The notes: generated by a model from the letters alone, not told the origin. DNA of 64,000 bases from Serratia fonticola (GCF_006715025.1 NZ_VFMK01000001.1:4216001-4280000); one strand, 5' to 3'. Shown: positions 1 to 8,963, numbered from the stretch's first letter. Numbers and translations: made by a program.

Positions 1-1
1 G

Positions 2-1102
2 GAAAAAGGAGACTACCGGCCAACGGATGTGGAACACGGTGAGTTGCGCGCCTCCGATAACGAATACGCCAGCCGGGTACGCGATATTGATGCCGATACC
101 CCTTCCCGCTTCAACGCCGATAAACGCCGTTTGTTCGAAGCCTCCGGCTGCGCTGGCAAGCTGGCGGTGTTTGCCGTACGACTGGATACTTTTGCCAAAG
201 AAGATCGGGAGCAGGTGTTCTATATCGGCACCAACGATACTGCGGTATTGACCGCACTGCGCCGCCATATGCTCAGCCAGTTCGACAATCTGCCGGTAGC
301 CGGGGAATATATGCATCGCGATATTTTCGATATCGCCGAGATATATGGCAAAGACACCTTTATGATGATCGACAAGCTAGGTACCGATCAGATGCCGCGC
401 TTCTTCACCCTGAAAGGCCGTGTGGATGCCACGTTGAACAAATTGCCGCTGTTACCGCACAATTTCACCGACTGTCTGATGCAGAAACTCAGCAAACTGG
501 CTCCTAACCATCTGCCGCCGCGCATGAAAGACTATCGCCAACGTTTTGAGCACCATCTGCTGCTGAAAATGGCCGGGCCGGGTGTGGCGGAGGCCCAAGA
601 ATATCTGCAAGGCTATTTTGCCCAGGCCGATGGGGATTTCTTCGTCTGCACACCAGACGAAGGCAAAAAAGCGTTCCTGCACCGTTTTGCGGCTGCGGGG
701 GCCGCCGTACGCTATCATGCGGTACATGCCGATCAGGTAGAAGACATTCTGGCGCTGGACATCGCCCTACGCCGCAACGATACCGAATGGTTCGAAACCC
801 TGCCGCCAGAGATCGACAGCCAGTTGGTACATAAGCTGTATTACGGCCACTTTATGTGCCATGTGTTCCATCAGGATTATGTGGTGAAGAAAGGCGTCGA
901 CAGCCATGCGCTGAAAGAACAGATGCTGGCAATTCTCGACCGGCGTGGTGCGGAGTATCCTGCCGAGCACAACGTCGGCCATCTGTATCATGCCAAAGCG
1001 GATTTACAGGCGTTCTATCAGAGTGCCGATCCCACCAACAGCTTTAACCCTGGTATTGGCAAAACCAGCAAACAAAAACACTGGGGCAGCAATACCCAGT
1101 AA
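2..1102 (+). CDS. dld: D-lactate dehydrogenase, quinone-dependent (5' end outside window)
   Basis: This is the C-terminal 366 residues of the FAD-linked, membrane-associated D-lactate dehydrogenase, which oxidises D-lactate to pyruvate and passes electrons to ubiquinone. The reading frame is open from base 2, so the start codon and most of the N-terminal FAD-binding domain lie upstream; the E. coli protein is about 571 residues. The visible part covers the substrate and membrane-binding regions, including the basic, aromatic helical part around residues 130-190 of the fragment and the C-terminal 'KHWGSNTQ', which resembles E. coli Dld. A GC-rich stem follows the stop. The neighbours match the E. 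coli dld-pbpG-yoh region. Identity is confident; the start cannot be judged. Confidence 0.93.
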   Translation, partial: EKGDYRPTDVEHGELRASDNEYASRVRDIDADTPSRFNADKRRLFEASGCAGKLAVFAVRLDTFAKEDREQVFYIGTNDTAVLTALRRHMLSQFDNLPVAGEYMHRDIFDIAEIYGKDTFMMIDKLGTDQMPRFFTLKGRVDATLNKLPLLPHNFTDCLMQKLSKLAPNHLPPRMKDYRQRFEHHLLLKMAGPGVAEAQEYLQGYFAQADGDFFVCTPDEGKKAFLHRFAAAGAAVRYHAVHADQVEDILALDIALRRNDTEWFETLPPEIDSQLVHKLYYGHFMCHVFHQDYVVKKGVDSHALKEQMLAILDRRGAEYPAEHNVGHLYHAKADLQAFYQSADPTNSFNPGIGKTSKQKHWGSNTQ

Positions 1103-1111
1103 CATTTTATG

Positions 1112-1149
1112 CGCGCGCCACAACCACCGCCATACGGGGTTGCGGCGCG
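1112..1149 (+). terminator. Possible dld transcription terminator
   Basis: A GC-rich inverted repeat (CGCGCC-CAACC pairing with GGTTG-GGCGCG) begins about 10 bp after the dld stop. There is no clear T-run after it, so it may be a weak or Rho-assisted terminator. Confidence 0.4.
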
Positions 1150-1251
1150 TTATCGCCCTTTCTGCCCCTCATCGTGAGCCCTATCGTCTAGACTTAACGT
1201 TCTGATAAGGCGTCTGTCAGGCGTCAACATGAGCGACGAAAGGAGCACTTC

Positions 1252-2625
1252 ATGCCATACCAGACAGTAAACCCTTTTAATAATCAGCTAATTAAAGAAT
1301 ATACCCCACATAACGACGATCAGGTGCAACAGGCACTGGCACAGGCCGATGCGCTGTATCACTCCGACTGGGCCAAAGGCGAAATCAACCAACGCTTGCC
1401 GATATTGCATAAATTGGCTGACCTGATGGATAGCCGGGTGGAGGAGCTGGCTAAAATCGCCAGCGTCGAAATGGGGAAGCTGATCGACCAGAGCCGGGGC
1501 GAAGTGAAGCTATGTGCCCAGATTGCCCGTTACTACGCCAATAATGCGCAAAAATTCCTGGCACCGGTACGCTATGAGTCCAGCCTGGGCGAAGCCTGGG
1601 TAGAACATCACCCTATCGGCGTATTGATGGCGGTAGAGCCTTGGAATTTCCCGTTTTACCAACTGATGCGCGTACTGGCCCCCAACCTGGCGGCCGGGAA
1701 CCCGGTACTGGTCAAGCACGCCAGCATCGTGCCCCATTGCGCCGAAGCGTTTGAAAAGCTGGTACAGGCTGCGGGCGCCCCGAAAGGGGCCTATACCAAC
1801 CTGTATATTTCCCAGGAACAGGTTGCTGAGATTATCGCAGACGATCGCGTACAGGGCGTAGCCCTCACCGGTTCAGAAAAGGCGGGTAGCGTTGTCGCGG
1901 CTCAAGCGGCGAAGAAATTGAAGAAAGCCACGCTGGAACTGGGTGGTAACGATGTTTTCGTGGTGCTTGATGATTGCGATCTCGATAAGGCCGCCAAGGT
2001 GGGGGCACAGGCGCGGTTGAACAATGCCGGGCAGGTGTGTACTGCTGCCAAGCGCTTTATCGTGCAGGAAAAAGTGGCCAACGCGTTCCTGCATAAACTT
2101 ACCGAACATTTCAAGGCGGTAAAAATAGGCGATCCGCTGGATGCAACCACGACGCTGGGGCCTCTTTCTTCCAAAGCCGCATTGGAAGGGCTGGCCAAGC
2201 AGGTGGATGAAGCGGTGAAACACGGCGCTAAACTGCATTTGGGTGGTAAGGCGCTACAGCACGACGGTAACTTCTTTGAACCGACCATCCTCACGCAAAT
2301 CACCCGCGATAACCCGGCCTACTTTGCCGAGTTCTTCGGCCCGGTGGCTCAGGTCTACGTAGTGAACGATGACGACGAGATCGTCAAGCTGGCTAATGAC
2401 TCCCATTATGGGCTGGGTGGCGCCATTTTCAGTACCCATATTGAACGCGCCAAGAAGCTGGCCTCACGGATTGAAACCGGCATGGTATATATCAACTCAT
2501 TAACCGATACCGCGCCGGAATTGCCATTTGGTGGCGTGAAGCGTTCGGGATTCGGCCGTGAGCTGTCAGATCTGGGAATTAAGGAGTTTGTAAACCAGAA
2601 ACTGGTCGTGGTTAGCAATCGTTAA
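1252..2625 (+). CDS. NAD(P)+-dependent aldehyde dehydrogenase, succinate-semialdehyde dehydrogenase type
   Basis: A 457-residue ALDH-superfamily enzyme, expected to oxidise an aldehyde, probably succinate semialdehyde, to the acid in the cytoplasm. The catalytic set is complete: Asn132 in 'EPWNFPFY', Lys155, Glu229 in 'LELGGND' and nucleophile Cys263 in 'GQVCTAAKRF'. The C-terminal 'PFGGVKRSGFGRELS' is typical of the family. It resembles E. coli Sad (YneI) in length and motifs but not closely enough to give a symbol. The ATG is preceded by AAGGAG at good spacing. It is monocistronic, about 150 bp after dld, with a weak hairpin (2639-2672) after the stop. Substrate is inferred from family only. 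Confidence 0.88.
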   Translation: MPYQTVNPFNNQLIKEYTPHNDDQVQQALAQADALYHSDWAKGEINQRLPILHKLADLMDSRVEELAKIASVEMGKLIDQSRGEVKLCAQIARYYANNAQKFLAPVRYESSLGEAWVEHHPIGVLMAVEPWNFPFYQLMRVLAPNLAAGNPVLVKHASIVPHCAEAFEKLVQAAGAPKGAYTNLYISQEQVAEIIADDRVQGVALTGSEKAGSVVAAQAAKKLKKATLELGGNDVFVVLDDCDLDKAAKVGAQARLNNAGQVCTAAKRFIVQEKVANAFLHKLTEHFKAVKIGDPLDATTTLGPLSSKAALEGLAKQVDEAVKHGAKLHLGGKALQHDGNFFEPTILTQITRDNPAYFAEFFGPVAQVYVVNDDDEIVKLANDSHYGLGGAIFSTHIERAKKLASRIETGMVYINSLTDTAPELPFGGVKRSGFGRELSDLGIKEFVNQKLVVVSNR

Positions 2626-2875
2626 TGTTTAACCTGACGCCCCTCTCGTCGAGGATTCGCTCTTACAGGGGCTTAAAGGTTATTCTGGATGCTAGACGTT
2701 GATCGGCAAGGGCTCAAGGCAGAGTCCTTTGCCATTCTGGGCCAAAATGACTCGCCGCCTGGCATAATAACAGTGGTGATTCACATGCCTGTTCATCGTA
2801 CTCAAAAAAATCCCCAAGAGAACAGGCGCTGCGTAATGATTTCCGCAAAGATATCGTCCGGAATGTCCGATTTAC

Positions 2876-3805
2876 TCAGACAGCTAATACGCGGCCAAGA
2901 GGAGCTCGATAGCACCAACGATCTTTATAAGCGGCAGTCGGTTTACCAAAAGAATATCGCATGGCTTTACCGGCTTCTTCGCACAGTTCATAGGCAGATT
3001 TGACATTAAGCCAGGTTACTATCGTTCCAGGACAAAATGTATCATGGGATTGATCATAACCCCCATTGATATAGTCAAAATTAATCCATTCATGGCTTTC
3101 TGCCTTGGCTATCATATGGAAAGCGCAGGGTTTTCCAGCCAAAAATAGCACATGCCCAAAGAAAAAAGACCGCAGCGACGTCAGCATATCAACGGTTTCT
3201 GAAAAGTTTTTAGGCCTTTTTCCTCGTCTTTTTTCAAAGAGATCGAAATAAATCGTTGTAAGCTCTTCTGGGGTGAACGAAGCTTGGTCAAATACTTCCC
3301 CACCAGCATTCAGGAATTTTTTTAATTCTCTGTTCCGGCTATTTTTCGTTGAAGATGAAAATCCACCTTTACCGCAACCTTTGGCTAAGCATATTGACCT
3401 GCCGCTATTAAGTTTAAAGGTGGCGTTAAACACGTTATTTTCATTTAAAGAGGAGAGTATTTTGGTTTTGAATGGCAATACACTTTTGAATTCAGGGTGC
3501 ATAGGAAGGATCATTTCATCTTTGTTGAGCTGATAACAATCAACCTTTAATCGTTTCGCTGTCTTGCCATCACAGGCGAAATTTGAATTTTGCCAAGAAC
3601 AGAAAGCACCAACAAGAAGATCGTGATTATCGCGCTTGATATAATAGCGAGGCTGGCAATCCAGGCGTTGATGAAGAAACGTCAGGACTTCAGGATGAGT
3701 GATGAAACTACCACCGTACAGGCGATGACATTGCTCATATTCTGCTGCTGTACCTTGCCTCCATCCGAAGGCTGATGTCGTCAATTTCCGTATCATTGGA
3801 CTCAT
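2876..3805 (-). CDS. mig-14: Mig-14 family protein (antimicrobial peptide resistance)
   Basis: A 309-residue (or 306, from the second ATG at 3796) homologue of Salmonella Mig-14, an inner-membrane-associated GNAT/FemAB-fold protein needed for resistance to cationic antimicrobial peptides and persistence in macrophages. Shared features from memory are the N-terminal 'FGWRQGTAAEYEQC', 'YGGSFITHPEVLTFL', the middle 'SSSTKNSRNRELKKFLNAGG' and the C-terminal 'FCPGTIVTWLNVKSAYE...YSFGKP' region. The gene and its upstream region are visibly AT-richer than the neighbours, which suggests horizontal origin. No Shine-Dalgarno is obvious before either ATG, so the start is uncertain. It is monocistronic; the Salmonella gene is under PhoP/SlyA control, but I could not find a convincing PhoP box. 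Confidence 0.85.
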   Translation of the reverse strand: MSPMIRKLTTSAFGWRQGTAAEYEQCHRLYGGSFITHPEVLTFLHQRLDCQPRYYIKRDNHDLLVGAFCSWQNSNFACDGKTAKRLKVDCYQLNKDEMILPMHPEFKSVLPFKTKILSSLNENNVFNATFKLNSGRSICLAKGCGKGGFSSSTKNSRNRELKKFLNAGGEVFDQASFTPEELTTIYFDLFEKRRGKRPKNFSETVDMLTSLRSFFFGHVLFLAGKPCAFHMIAKAESHEWINFDYINGGYDQSHDTFCPGTIVTWLNVKSAYELCEEAGKAMRYSFGKPTAAYKDRWCYRAPLGRVLAV

Positions 3806-4045
3806 ATAATATTTTTATAATAGAAACATAATCATATAATAAAGACAGTACAGTTTAAAGGGTAATTGGCTTTCTTTTTCCCTACATTTTTGTAACTGAT
3901 TAAATTTGAAAGAATAATCGCTACTTTCGGAATGACCTAGGCAAGCTTAGGATTTGATAATCCAATGCGTTGTTCATCACTTTCTTTACGCACTTAACTG
4001 AAGACGAAAATGTCTGGTGGATAAACCGGAATTTACGCAAAGAAA

Positions 4046-4075
4046 AGCCCCTCATACCCTACGGCATGAGGGGCT
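4046..4075 (-). terminator. yohC terminator
   Basis: A perfect 10-bp stem (AGCCCCTCAT/ATGAGGGGCT) with a 10-nt loop, followed on the minus strand by TTTTC. It sits 15 bp beyond the yohC stop. The 285 bp between mig-14 and yohC otherwise hold AT-rich sequence with no recognisable gene. Confidence 0.85.
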
Positions 4076-4090
4076 GCAATAATACCTATG

Positions 4091-4681
4091 TCAAAATAAC
4101 CAGGAACCATACCCCCACAGCACCACTGTCAGTCCGAGCAGAAACTCAAGCAACAGGATGCCGATGGCCAACGTTGAGCTAGAGAAAATAAAGCCTTCTT
4201 TACGATCGATATTAAGGAAATGTGGGATACCGAGATATAACAGGTAACCTGAGTAAACCAGCCCGACAATACCGACAAACAGGCACAGCCAGACCACGGG
4301 ATACAGCGCCACGATACCGCTGAGGAACATCGGCGTCGCAACATAGCCCGCGAACACCATGCAGCGGTGCAGACTTGGGCGGGAGGCATAACGCCGCGCC
4401 ATCCAGTGGATAACTTTACCCATAATCGCCACACCGGCCAGCATCAGCAGATAAAAGGCAATGGCGGTGTAGAAGGCTGTGAACATATCTAAACGGATGG
4501 CGTGCCCATCACCAGAGAGCCACCCTAAACGAGTCGTACCGATAAACGCACAAATAACCGGAATCAATGCCATCAACAAAACGTGGTGCGTGTATAGATG
4601 CGAGACGGTTTCGTTCTCGTTTTTGATCTGTTGAAACTCGGTGCTGGGATGCGCCAGCAGTCCCCAAACATGATTGACCAT
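4091..4681 (-). CDS. yohC: YIP1 family inner-membrane protein YohC
   Basis: A 196-residue polytopic membrane protein closely matching E. coli YohC (conserved stretches such as 'HYTHHVLLMA'-like, 'CMVFAGYVATP', 'LYLGIPHFLNI' and 'SSSTLAIG'). About five hydrophobic segments span residues 35-190, as in the YIP1 fold. Its function is not established. The start at 4681 is preferred over one five codons upstream because an AGGAGGTG ribosome site lies 5 bp before it and the E. coli protein starts here. The gene is monocistronic with its own terminator and lies, as in E. coli, in the dld-pbpG-yohD neighbourhood. Confidence 0.92.
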   Translation of the reverse strand: MVNHVWGLLAHPSTEFQQIKNENETVSHLYTHHVLLMALIPVICAFIGTTRLGWLSGDGHAIRLDMFTAFYTAIAFYLLMLAGVAIMGKVIHWMARRYASRPSLHRCMVFAGYVATPMFLSGIVALYPVVWLCLFVGIVGLVYSGYLLYLGIPHFLNIDRKEGFIFSSSTLAIGILLLEFLLGLTVVLWGYGSWLF

Positions 4682-4929
4682 GAAACACCTCCTCATTTCG
4701 CCGCATACCGCGTTCGGCGAAGAAATATCCCTCCTGACGGCTCAAACGCCGCACGAGGATTGCGGTTACGGGGCTCTCCCCCTGGTTCAATTATAGCCTT
4801 TGGCAGAAAAAACGTACGCTGACGGCGGACTGTGGCGTACTCTGCTCTATAATCAATATGTTGCGCTTCAGCCGTGGTTTTTGCACGCTGCAACTGGAAA
4901 TTCACGGGGATACATGATGGAGGGAAACC

Positions 4930-5397
4930 ATGTCAGCCAAGATCCGTACCCGCCAAAGCGGGATTAATAATGTACAGGCCGGACAGAACGTGATGGTGAT
5001 CGAACCGAGCAACCTGTATGGATGCCAGCTCGGTGACGACGTGTTCGTCGGGCCGTTTGTCGAGATCCAGAAAAACGTCAGCGTCGGCGCGCGTAGCAAG
5101 ATCCAGTCCCACAGCTTTATCTGCGAATACGTTACCCTGGGTGAAGATTGTTTTATCGGCCACGGCGTGATGTTTGCCAACGATCTGTTTAAAGGCGGCA
5201 CGCCCAATGCCGATCCGGCAAGCTGGGGGCACACTCGGCTTGGCAACCGGGTTTCTGTCGGTTCCGGTGCTACCATTCTGGCCGTGGAAATCTGCGATGA
5301 TGTGGTAATTGGTGCCGGTGCGGTCGTCAGCAAAAATATTACCCGCAAAGGTATCTATGCGGGCAATCCCGCCAGATTACTCAGAGAGCTGGATTAA
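4930..5397 (+). CDS. Left-handed beta-helix (hexapeptide) acyltransferase
   Basis: A 155-residue protein made of hexapeptide repeats ([LIV]-G-x-x-x-x, for example 'VFVGPFVEI', 'VSVGARSKI', 'CFIGHGVMF', 'VVIGAGAVV') ending in 'YAGNPARLL', typical of trimeric sugar N-acyltransferases of the WbpD/FdtC type. It probably acetylates an amino-sugar nucleotide or another small amine in the cytoplasm. The ATG follows AGGGAAACC. Its TAA stop abuts the ATG of the next gene (a GNAT protein), so the two acetyltransferases are likely translated from one mRNA. No O-antigen or nucleotide-sugar genes are nearby, so the substrate is open. Confidence 0.82.
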   Translation: MSAKIRTRQSGINNVQAGQNVMVIEPSNLYGCQLGDDVFVGPFVEIQKNVSVGARSKIQSHSFICEYVTLGEDCFIGHGVMFANDLFKGGTPNADPASWGHTRLGNRVSVGSGATILAVEICDDVVIGAGAVVSKNITRKGIYAGNPARLLRELD

Positions 5398-5940
5398 ATG
5401 AACCAGGCGATCAGCATCGAGTCGATTACTGTACTACCGCTCGGCTATCTGGAATACGGTGATTTTACCTTTCCTGTCGCCTGTTACGCTCAGCCCGATT
5501 TCAACACGCCTGTCGAGCAATGGCCAACCCAACCGGTTGCCCCCTTCCGTAAAATCTACCCGCTGGCCCCCTTTCTTAACGACGAAGGCGAAACCTTTTT
5601 GGCGCGCTACAATGGGGAGGCTGTCGGACATATCACGTTAAGCAAAAACTGGAATGACTATACGCTGATCGAAGAAATTGCCGTAAGCTACCCTGCTCGC
5701 CGGAAGGGGGTGGCCAGCGCGTTACTGGATACCGCGCGGCGGTGGGCCCGGGATCAGGATACCGCTGGGCTGATGCTCGAAACGCAAAACAACAATCTCA
5801 CTGCTTGCCTGTGTTACCAGCGCTATGGTTTTACCCTGGGAGGAATTGATCACCTGCTTTACCGAGGGCAACCAGACATTGCCGATCATGAGATCGCCCT
5901 GTTCTGGTATCTGCCATTCAACAATCAGATTGGTTATTGA
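5398..5940 (+). CDS. GNAT family N-acetyltransferase
   Basis: A 180-residue GNAT protein. The acetyl-CoA binding motif A is visible as 'IEEIAVSYPARRKGVASALL' (about residues 83-102), followed by 'RWARDQDTAGLMLETQNNN' and the C-terminal 'CYQRYGFTLGGIDHLLY' motif B. It resembles streptothricin-acetyltransferase-like GNATs, but the substrate cannot be assigned. Its ATG begins directly after the stop of the hexapeptide transferase gene, indicating translational coupling. A lipoprotein gene follows 92 bp later and may be in the same transcript. Confidence 0.82.
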   Translation: MNQAISIESITVLPLGYLEYGDFTFPVACYAQPDFNTPVEQWPTQPVAPFRKIYPLAPFLNDEGETFLARYNGEAVGHITLSKNWNDYTLIEEIAVSYPARRKGVASALLDTARRWARDQDTAGLMLETQNNNLTACLCYQRYGFTLGGIDHLLYRGQPDIADHEIALFWYLPFNNQIGY

Positions 5941-6032
5941 TTAACGTTCCTGATGTTTACGCTAAGTTTACCTTCCTGGTTCCATACTGGCCGCATCACT
6001 CATCGTCACTTGGCGAAACTAAGGATAAAGGG

Positions 6033-6866
6033 ATGCGTTGGTTTACCCTACTGATCTTGAGCACAACAATGATGGGGTGCAGCAGTAAACAACCGAGCAA
6101 GATCCCGGTAGAATCTCACCCGCAAACAGTGGTACATCAGACAATGACGGTAACAATGGACGATTACACAGTAAACAAATTGCAGGCCGTGCTGGCGCTG
6201 CATGCGGCAGTACCCGAAGCGGATAAGGGCCGAACCATCGACCTGCTTTCACAGGCTTTTCTGGACACGCCTTACGTAGCTAACCGCTTGGTGGGTTCTG
6301 CCAATACTCCGGAACGACTGGTTATTGATTTCCGTGGGCTGGATTGCTTTACCTATCTGGATTACATCGAGGCCCTCAGAACCGCCACCAGCGAGAACGA
6401 ATTTAGCGAAAACGTTATTCAGACACGTTACGTCAACGGGGATATCGATTTTCTGCATCGCAAACATTTCTTCACCGACTGGGTTTACACCCAACATGTG
6501 CTTGCCGATGATATCACCGCAAAGCTCAGCGTAAACGCCGTTACGGTTGTTAAACAGCTCAACCGCAAGACTGACGGCGACGTTTACCTGCCGGGTATAC
6601 CGGTGGTCGAGCGGAGCATTACCTATATTCCCAGCGAATTCATTGATGACAAGGTCATCGGCCAATTACAGACCGGCGACTATATCGGTATCTACACCAA
6701 GCTACCTGGGCTGGATGTCACCCATACCGGATTCTTTATTATGACGCCGCAAGGCCCGGTACTTCGCCACGCCTCCTCGCGCAAAGAGAGTATGAAAGTG
6801 ATGGACTCAACCTTTAGCGACTACGTGCTCAATACGCCAGGTATCGTAGTGCTGCGGCCACGTTGA
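6033..6866 (+). CDS. DUF1460 lipoprotein (NlpC/P60-fold, amidase-like)
   Basis: A 277-residue predicted lipoprotein with a short signal ending in 'TMMGCSS' (lipidated Cys16) and a DUF1460 domain over most of the rest. DUF1460 belongs to the NlpC/P60 papain-like superfamily of peptidoglycan amidases/endopeptidases. The likely nucleophile Cys is in 'DFRGLDCFTYLDY' (about residue 106), with a later His in 'DVTHTGFFI' near the C-terminus. The frame is open further upstream to a TTG, but the ATG at 6033 has an upstream AAGGATAAAGGG and makes a proper lipoprotein signal. It probably trims cell-wall peptides in the periplasm; substrate is inferred from fold only. Confidence 0.82.
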   Translation: MRWFTLLILSTTMMGCSSKQPSKIPVESHPQTVVHQTMTVTMDDYTVNKLQAVLALHAAVPEADKGRTIDLLSQAFLDTPYVANRLVGSANTPERLVIDFRGLDCFTYLDYIEALRTATSENEFSENVIQTRYVNGDIDFLHRKHFFTDWVYTQHVLADDITAKLSVNAVTVVKQLNRKTDGDVYLPGIPVVERSITYIPSEFIDDKVIGQLQTGDYIGIYTKLPGLDVTHTGFFIMTPQGPVLRHASSRKESMKVMDSTFSDYVLNTPGIVVLRPR

Positions 6867-6984
6867 CCGCCGCGTTATTAGCTATAAGGATTTATGCTTA
6901 GCAAGCGTTTGACTTGGCAACGGCCATCGGTTTAGCTGTTGGCACCAAACCTATCGATGTTATTGTTTTTTCAGGGAGTAACTT

Positions 6985-7797
6985 ATGGCATTACTCTGGC
7001 GCTGTACGGCCCTGGCCGCAGCACTATCAGCAGTACTATTGTTACAAGGGTGCGATCAGGAAACCGATCAAAATCATATCAAGGTTGGCGTGATTAACGG
7101 TGCCGAGCAGGACGTAGCGGAGGTCGCCAAACAGGTGGCTAAAGAAAAATACGGTCTGAACGTTGAATTGGTTGGTTTCAGTGGCTCGCTACTGCCCAAT
7201 GATGCCACAGACAAAGGCGAGTTAGACGCCAACGTCTTCCAGCATCGCCCTTTCCTGGAACAGCAAAATAAAGATCATGGCTACAAACTGGTAGCGGTAG
7301 GCAATACCTTTGTCTTCCCGATGGCCGGTTATTCGAAGAAGATCAAATCGCTGCAAGAGTTGCAAGACGGTGCGGTGATAGCCATCCCCAACGATCCTAC
7401 CAACCTGGGCCGCGCACTGTTACTGTTGAAAAAAGTGGGCCTGATCGATCTCAAGCAAGACAAAGGCCTGTTGCCCACGTCGCTGGATATCACTGCCAAC
7501 CCTCACCATTACCAGATTATGGAATTGGAAGGTGCGCAGTTGCCGCACGTGCTGGACGATCCTAAAGTCGCGGTAGCGGTAATCAGTACCACCTATATCA
7601 ACCAGATTGGCCTGACACCAACTAAAGACGGCATCTTTATCGAGGATAAAGACTCGCCGTACACCAACATCGTGGTGGCTCGCGAAGATAATAAAGATGC
7701 ACAGAACGTGCAGAACTTCGTTAAGGCCTATGAATCTGATGAGGTCGCCAAGGCGGCAGAGAAAATTTTCAACGGTGGCGCCGTTAAAGGTTGGTAA
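6985..7797 (+). CDS. nlpA: NlpA lipoprotein, MetQ-like substrate-binding protein
   Basis: A 270-residue lipoprotein of the MetQ/NlpA family. It matches E. coli NlpA more than MetQ in diagnostic segments ('VGFSGSLLPNDAT', 'ELDANVFQHRPFLEQ', 'IMELEGAQLP.VLDDPKVAV'). The signal ends in 'LLLQGC' (Cys23), and Asp24 at position +2 is the classical inner-membrane retention signal. It can bind methionine-type ligands for an ABC importer, but metN and metI are not adjacent; E. coli nlpA is also solitary. The start has GGGAGTAACTT upstream. A strong hairpin follows the stop. Confidence 0.9.
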   Translation: MALLWRCTALAAALSAVLLLQGCDQETDQNHIKVGVINGAEQDVAEVAKQVAKEKYGLNVELVGFSGSLLPNDATDKGELDANVFQHRPFLEQQNKDHGYKLVAVGNTFVFPMAGYSKKIKSLQELQDGAVIAIPNDPTNLGRALLLLKKVGLIDLKQDKGLLPTSLDITANPHHYQIMELEGAQLPHVLDDPKVAVAVISTTYINQIGLTPTKDGIFIEDKDSPYTNIVVAREDNKDAQNVQNFVKAYESDEVAKAAEKIFNGGAVKGW

Positions 7798-7818
7798 GCG
7801 ATTCACCCTCTTGCCCTC

Positions 7819-7843
7819 GCAGGCCTGCATTTTACGGGCCTGC
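7819..7843 (+). terminator. nlpA terminator hairpin
   Basis: A 7-bp stem GCAGGCC/GGCCTGC with a T-containing loop, 20 bp after the nlpA stop. No long U-run follows. Confidence 0.5.
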
Positions 7844-7874
7844 CACTTTCCCCGGCTAAATTCCTTTTGCCCTC

Positions 7875-7905
7875 TTGACCCTCACATAACGTCAGGCTGT
7901 AGACT
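7875..7905 (+). promoter_or_regulatory. MerR-type promoter with 19-bp spacer
   Basis: TTGACC (7875-7880) and TAGACT (7900-7905) are separated by 19 bp, the overlong spacing typical of MerR-controlled promoters. The spacer contains a CCT...AGG dyad. It lies 30 bp upstream of the MerR-family gene it would autoregulate. Confidence 0.6.
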
Positions 7906-7934
7906 TTCTGCTCGCACTCGGGAGAAAGAAGCAA

Positions 7935-8960
7935 ATGTTATTGAAAGTTGGCGAACTGGCTCGCCGTTCAGGTATTACCGTCAGGACCCTGCATTATTAC
8001 GACAGCATTGGCCTGTTGATCCCTTCTGCGCGTTCCGATGCCGGATATCGCTTGTATAGCCGTGCTGATATTACCCGCCTGCACCATATTCAAGCCTTAC
8101 GGAGAATGGGGGTCGCGTTAACGGAAATCGGGGCACTTTTAGCACATTCACATTTGGCGTTGCCAGCGGTAATTGAACAACAAATTGCCATGTTCGATCG
8201 GCAGTTGGCGCAGATAACCAGCCTGCGTAACCGCTTGCAATACATGCTGGCCCAGTTGACTCAAGGTCACGAGCCCGAACTGAATGACTGGTTGACTACG
8301 TTGGAGATGATGACGATGTATGACAAATACTTTACCGCCGACGAACTGGCACAATTACCGTTCTATCAGGCTGATGAATCGCGTAATCGGGAATGGGAAG
8401 AGATGGTCAGCAACGTACGTGGGCTGATGGAAAGTGGCGTAAACATAGAAGATCCACGTGCACAGTCTGTTGCACGCCGTTGGATATGCAGCCTGGAGCG
8501 TGATACCGCAGGAAATCCGGCGTTTCTGACACGTCTCAACGCCATGCATGCCGATGAGCCTGCAATGCGTGAACAAACCGGGATCACGCCTGCCATGACC
8601 GAATATGTCACCCGTGCCTTCGCCGAGACTAAGCTACAAATATATCAAAAATACCTGTCTGAACCGGAGTACGCTTATGTCCGTGCACACTATTTTGATC
8701 GCATATTGGAATGGCCTGCGCTGATAGCCCAATTCCAACAGGCAATGCAAAACGAGGTTGATCCGAGTTCCACTCAGGCTAACCAATTGGCGGCACAATG
8801 GCTGGAGCTGTTCCGTTCCTATGCCGGTGACAACCCGGAGACCCAAATGAAAATCCGGCGCGCAATGGAGCAGGAACCTATCTTGACCGAGGGCACCTGG
8901 CTCACTCCGGCACTGCTGGAATATCTTCGCCAATGTATCGCGCAGCTGTTGCACCGCTAA
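7935..8960 (+). CDS. MerR family regulator with TipAS-like ligand-binding domain
   Basis: A 341-residue regulator. Residues 1-70 form a MerR winged helix ('KVGELARRSGITVRTLHYYD'), followed by a dimerisation coiled coil (about 80-115) and a long C-terminal region with the 'YFTADELAQLP' signature of TipAS-type antibiotic-sensing domains, apparently duplicated (about 130-235 and 240-340). TipA-type proteins bind drugs and activate efflux or self-protection genes, but the ligand here is unknown. The preceding promoter has the 19-bp MerR spacing, suggesting autoregulation. No efflux gene is directly adjacent. A C5/G5 hairpin (8964-8991) follows the stop. Confidence 0.85.
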   Translation: MLLKVGELARRSGITVRTLHYYDSIGLLIPSARSDAGYRLYSRADITRLHHIQALRRMGVALTEIGALLAHSHLALPAVIEQQIAMFDRQLAQITSLRNRLQYMLAQLTQGHEPELNDWLTTLEMMTMYDKYFTADELAQLPFYQADESRNREWEEMVSNVRGLMESGVNIEDPRAQSVARRWICSLERDTAGNPAFLTRLNAMHADEPAMREQTGITPAMTEYVTRAFAETKLQIYQKYLSEPEYAYVRAHYFDRILEWPALIAQFQQAMQNEVDPSSTQANQLAAQWLELFRSYAGDNPETQMKIRRAMEQEPILTEGTWLTPALLEYLRQCIAQLLHR

Positions 8961-8963
8961 CTT

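Noticed and set aside
2689..3003. 104-codon ORF on the + strand after the aldehyde dehydrogenase gene
   Set aside because: It runs antisense into mig-14, has no ribosome site and no recognisable domain.
3806..3969. PhoP box before mig-14
   Set aside because: I found no two (T/G)GTTTA half-sites with 5-bp spacing on the correct strand.
7819..7843. NlpA gene taken as metQ of a methionine importer
   Set aside because: No metN/metI neighbours, and diagnostic segments match NlpA rather than MetQ.
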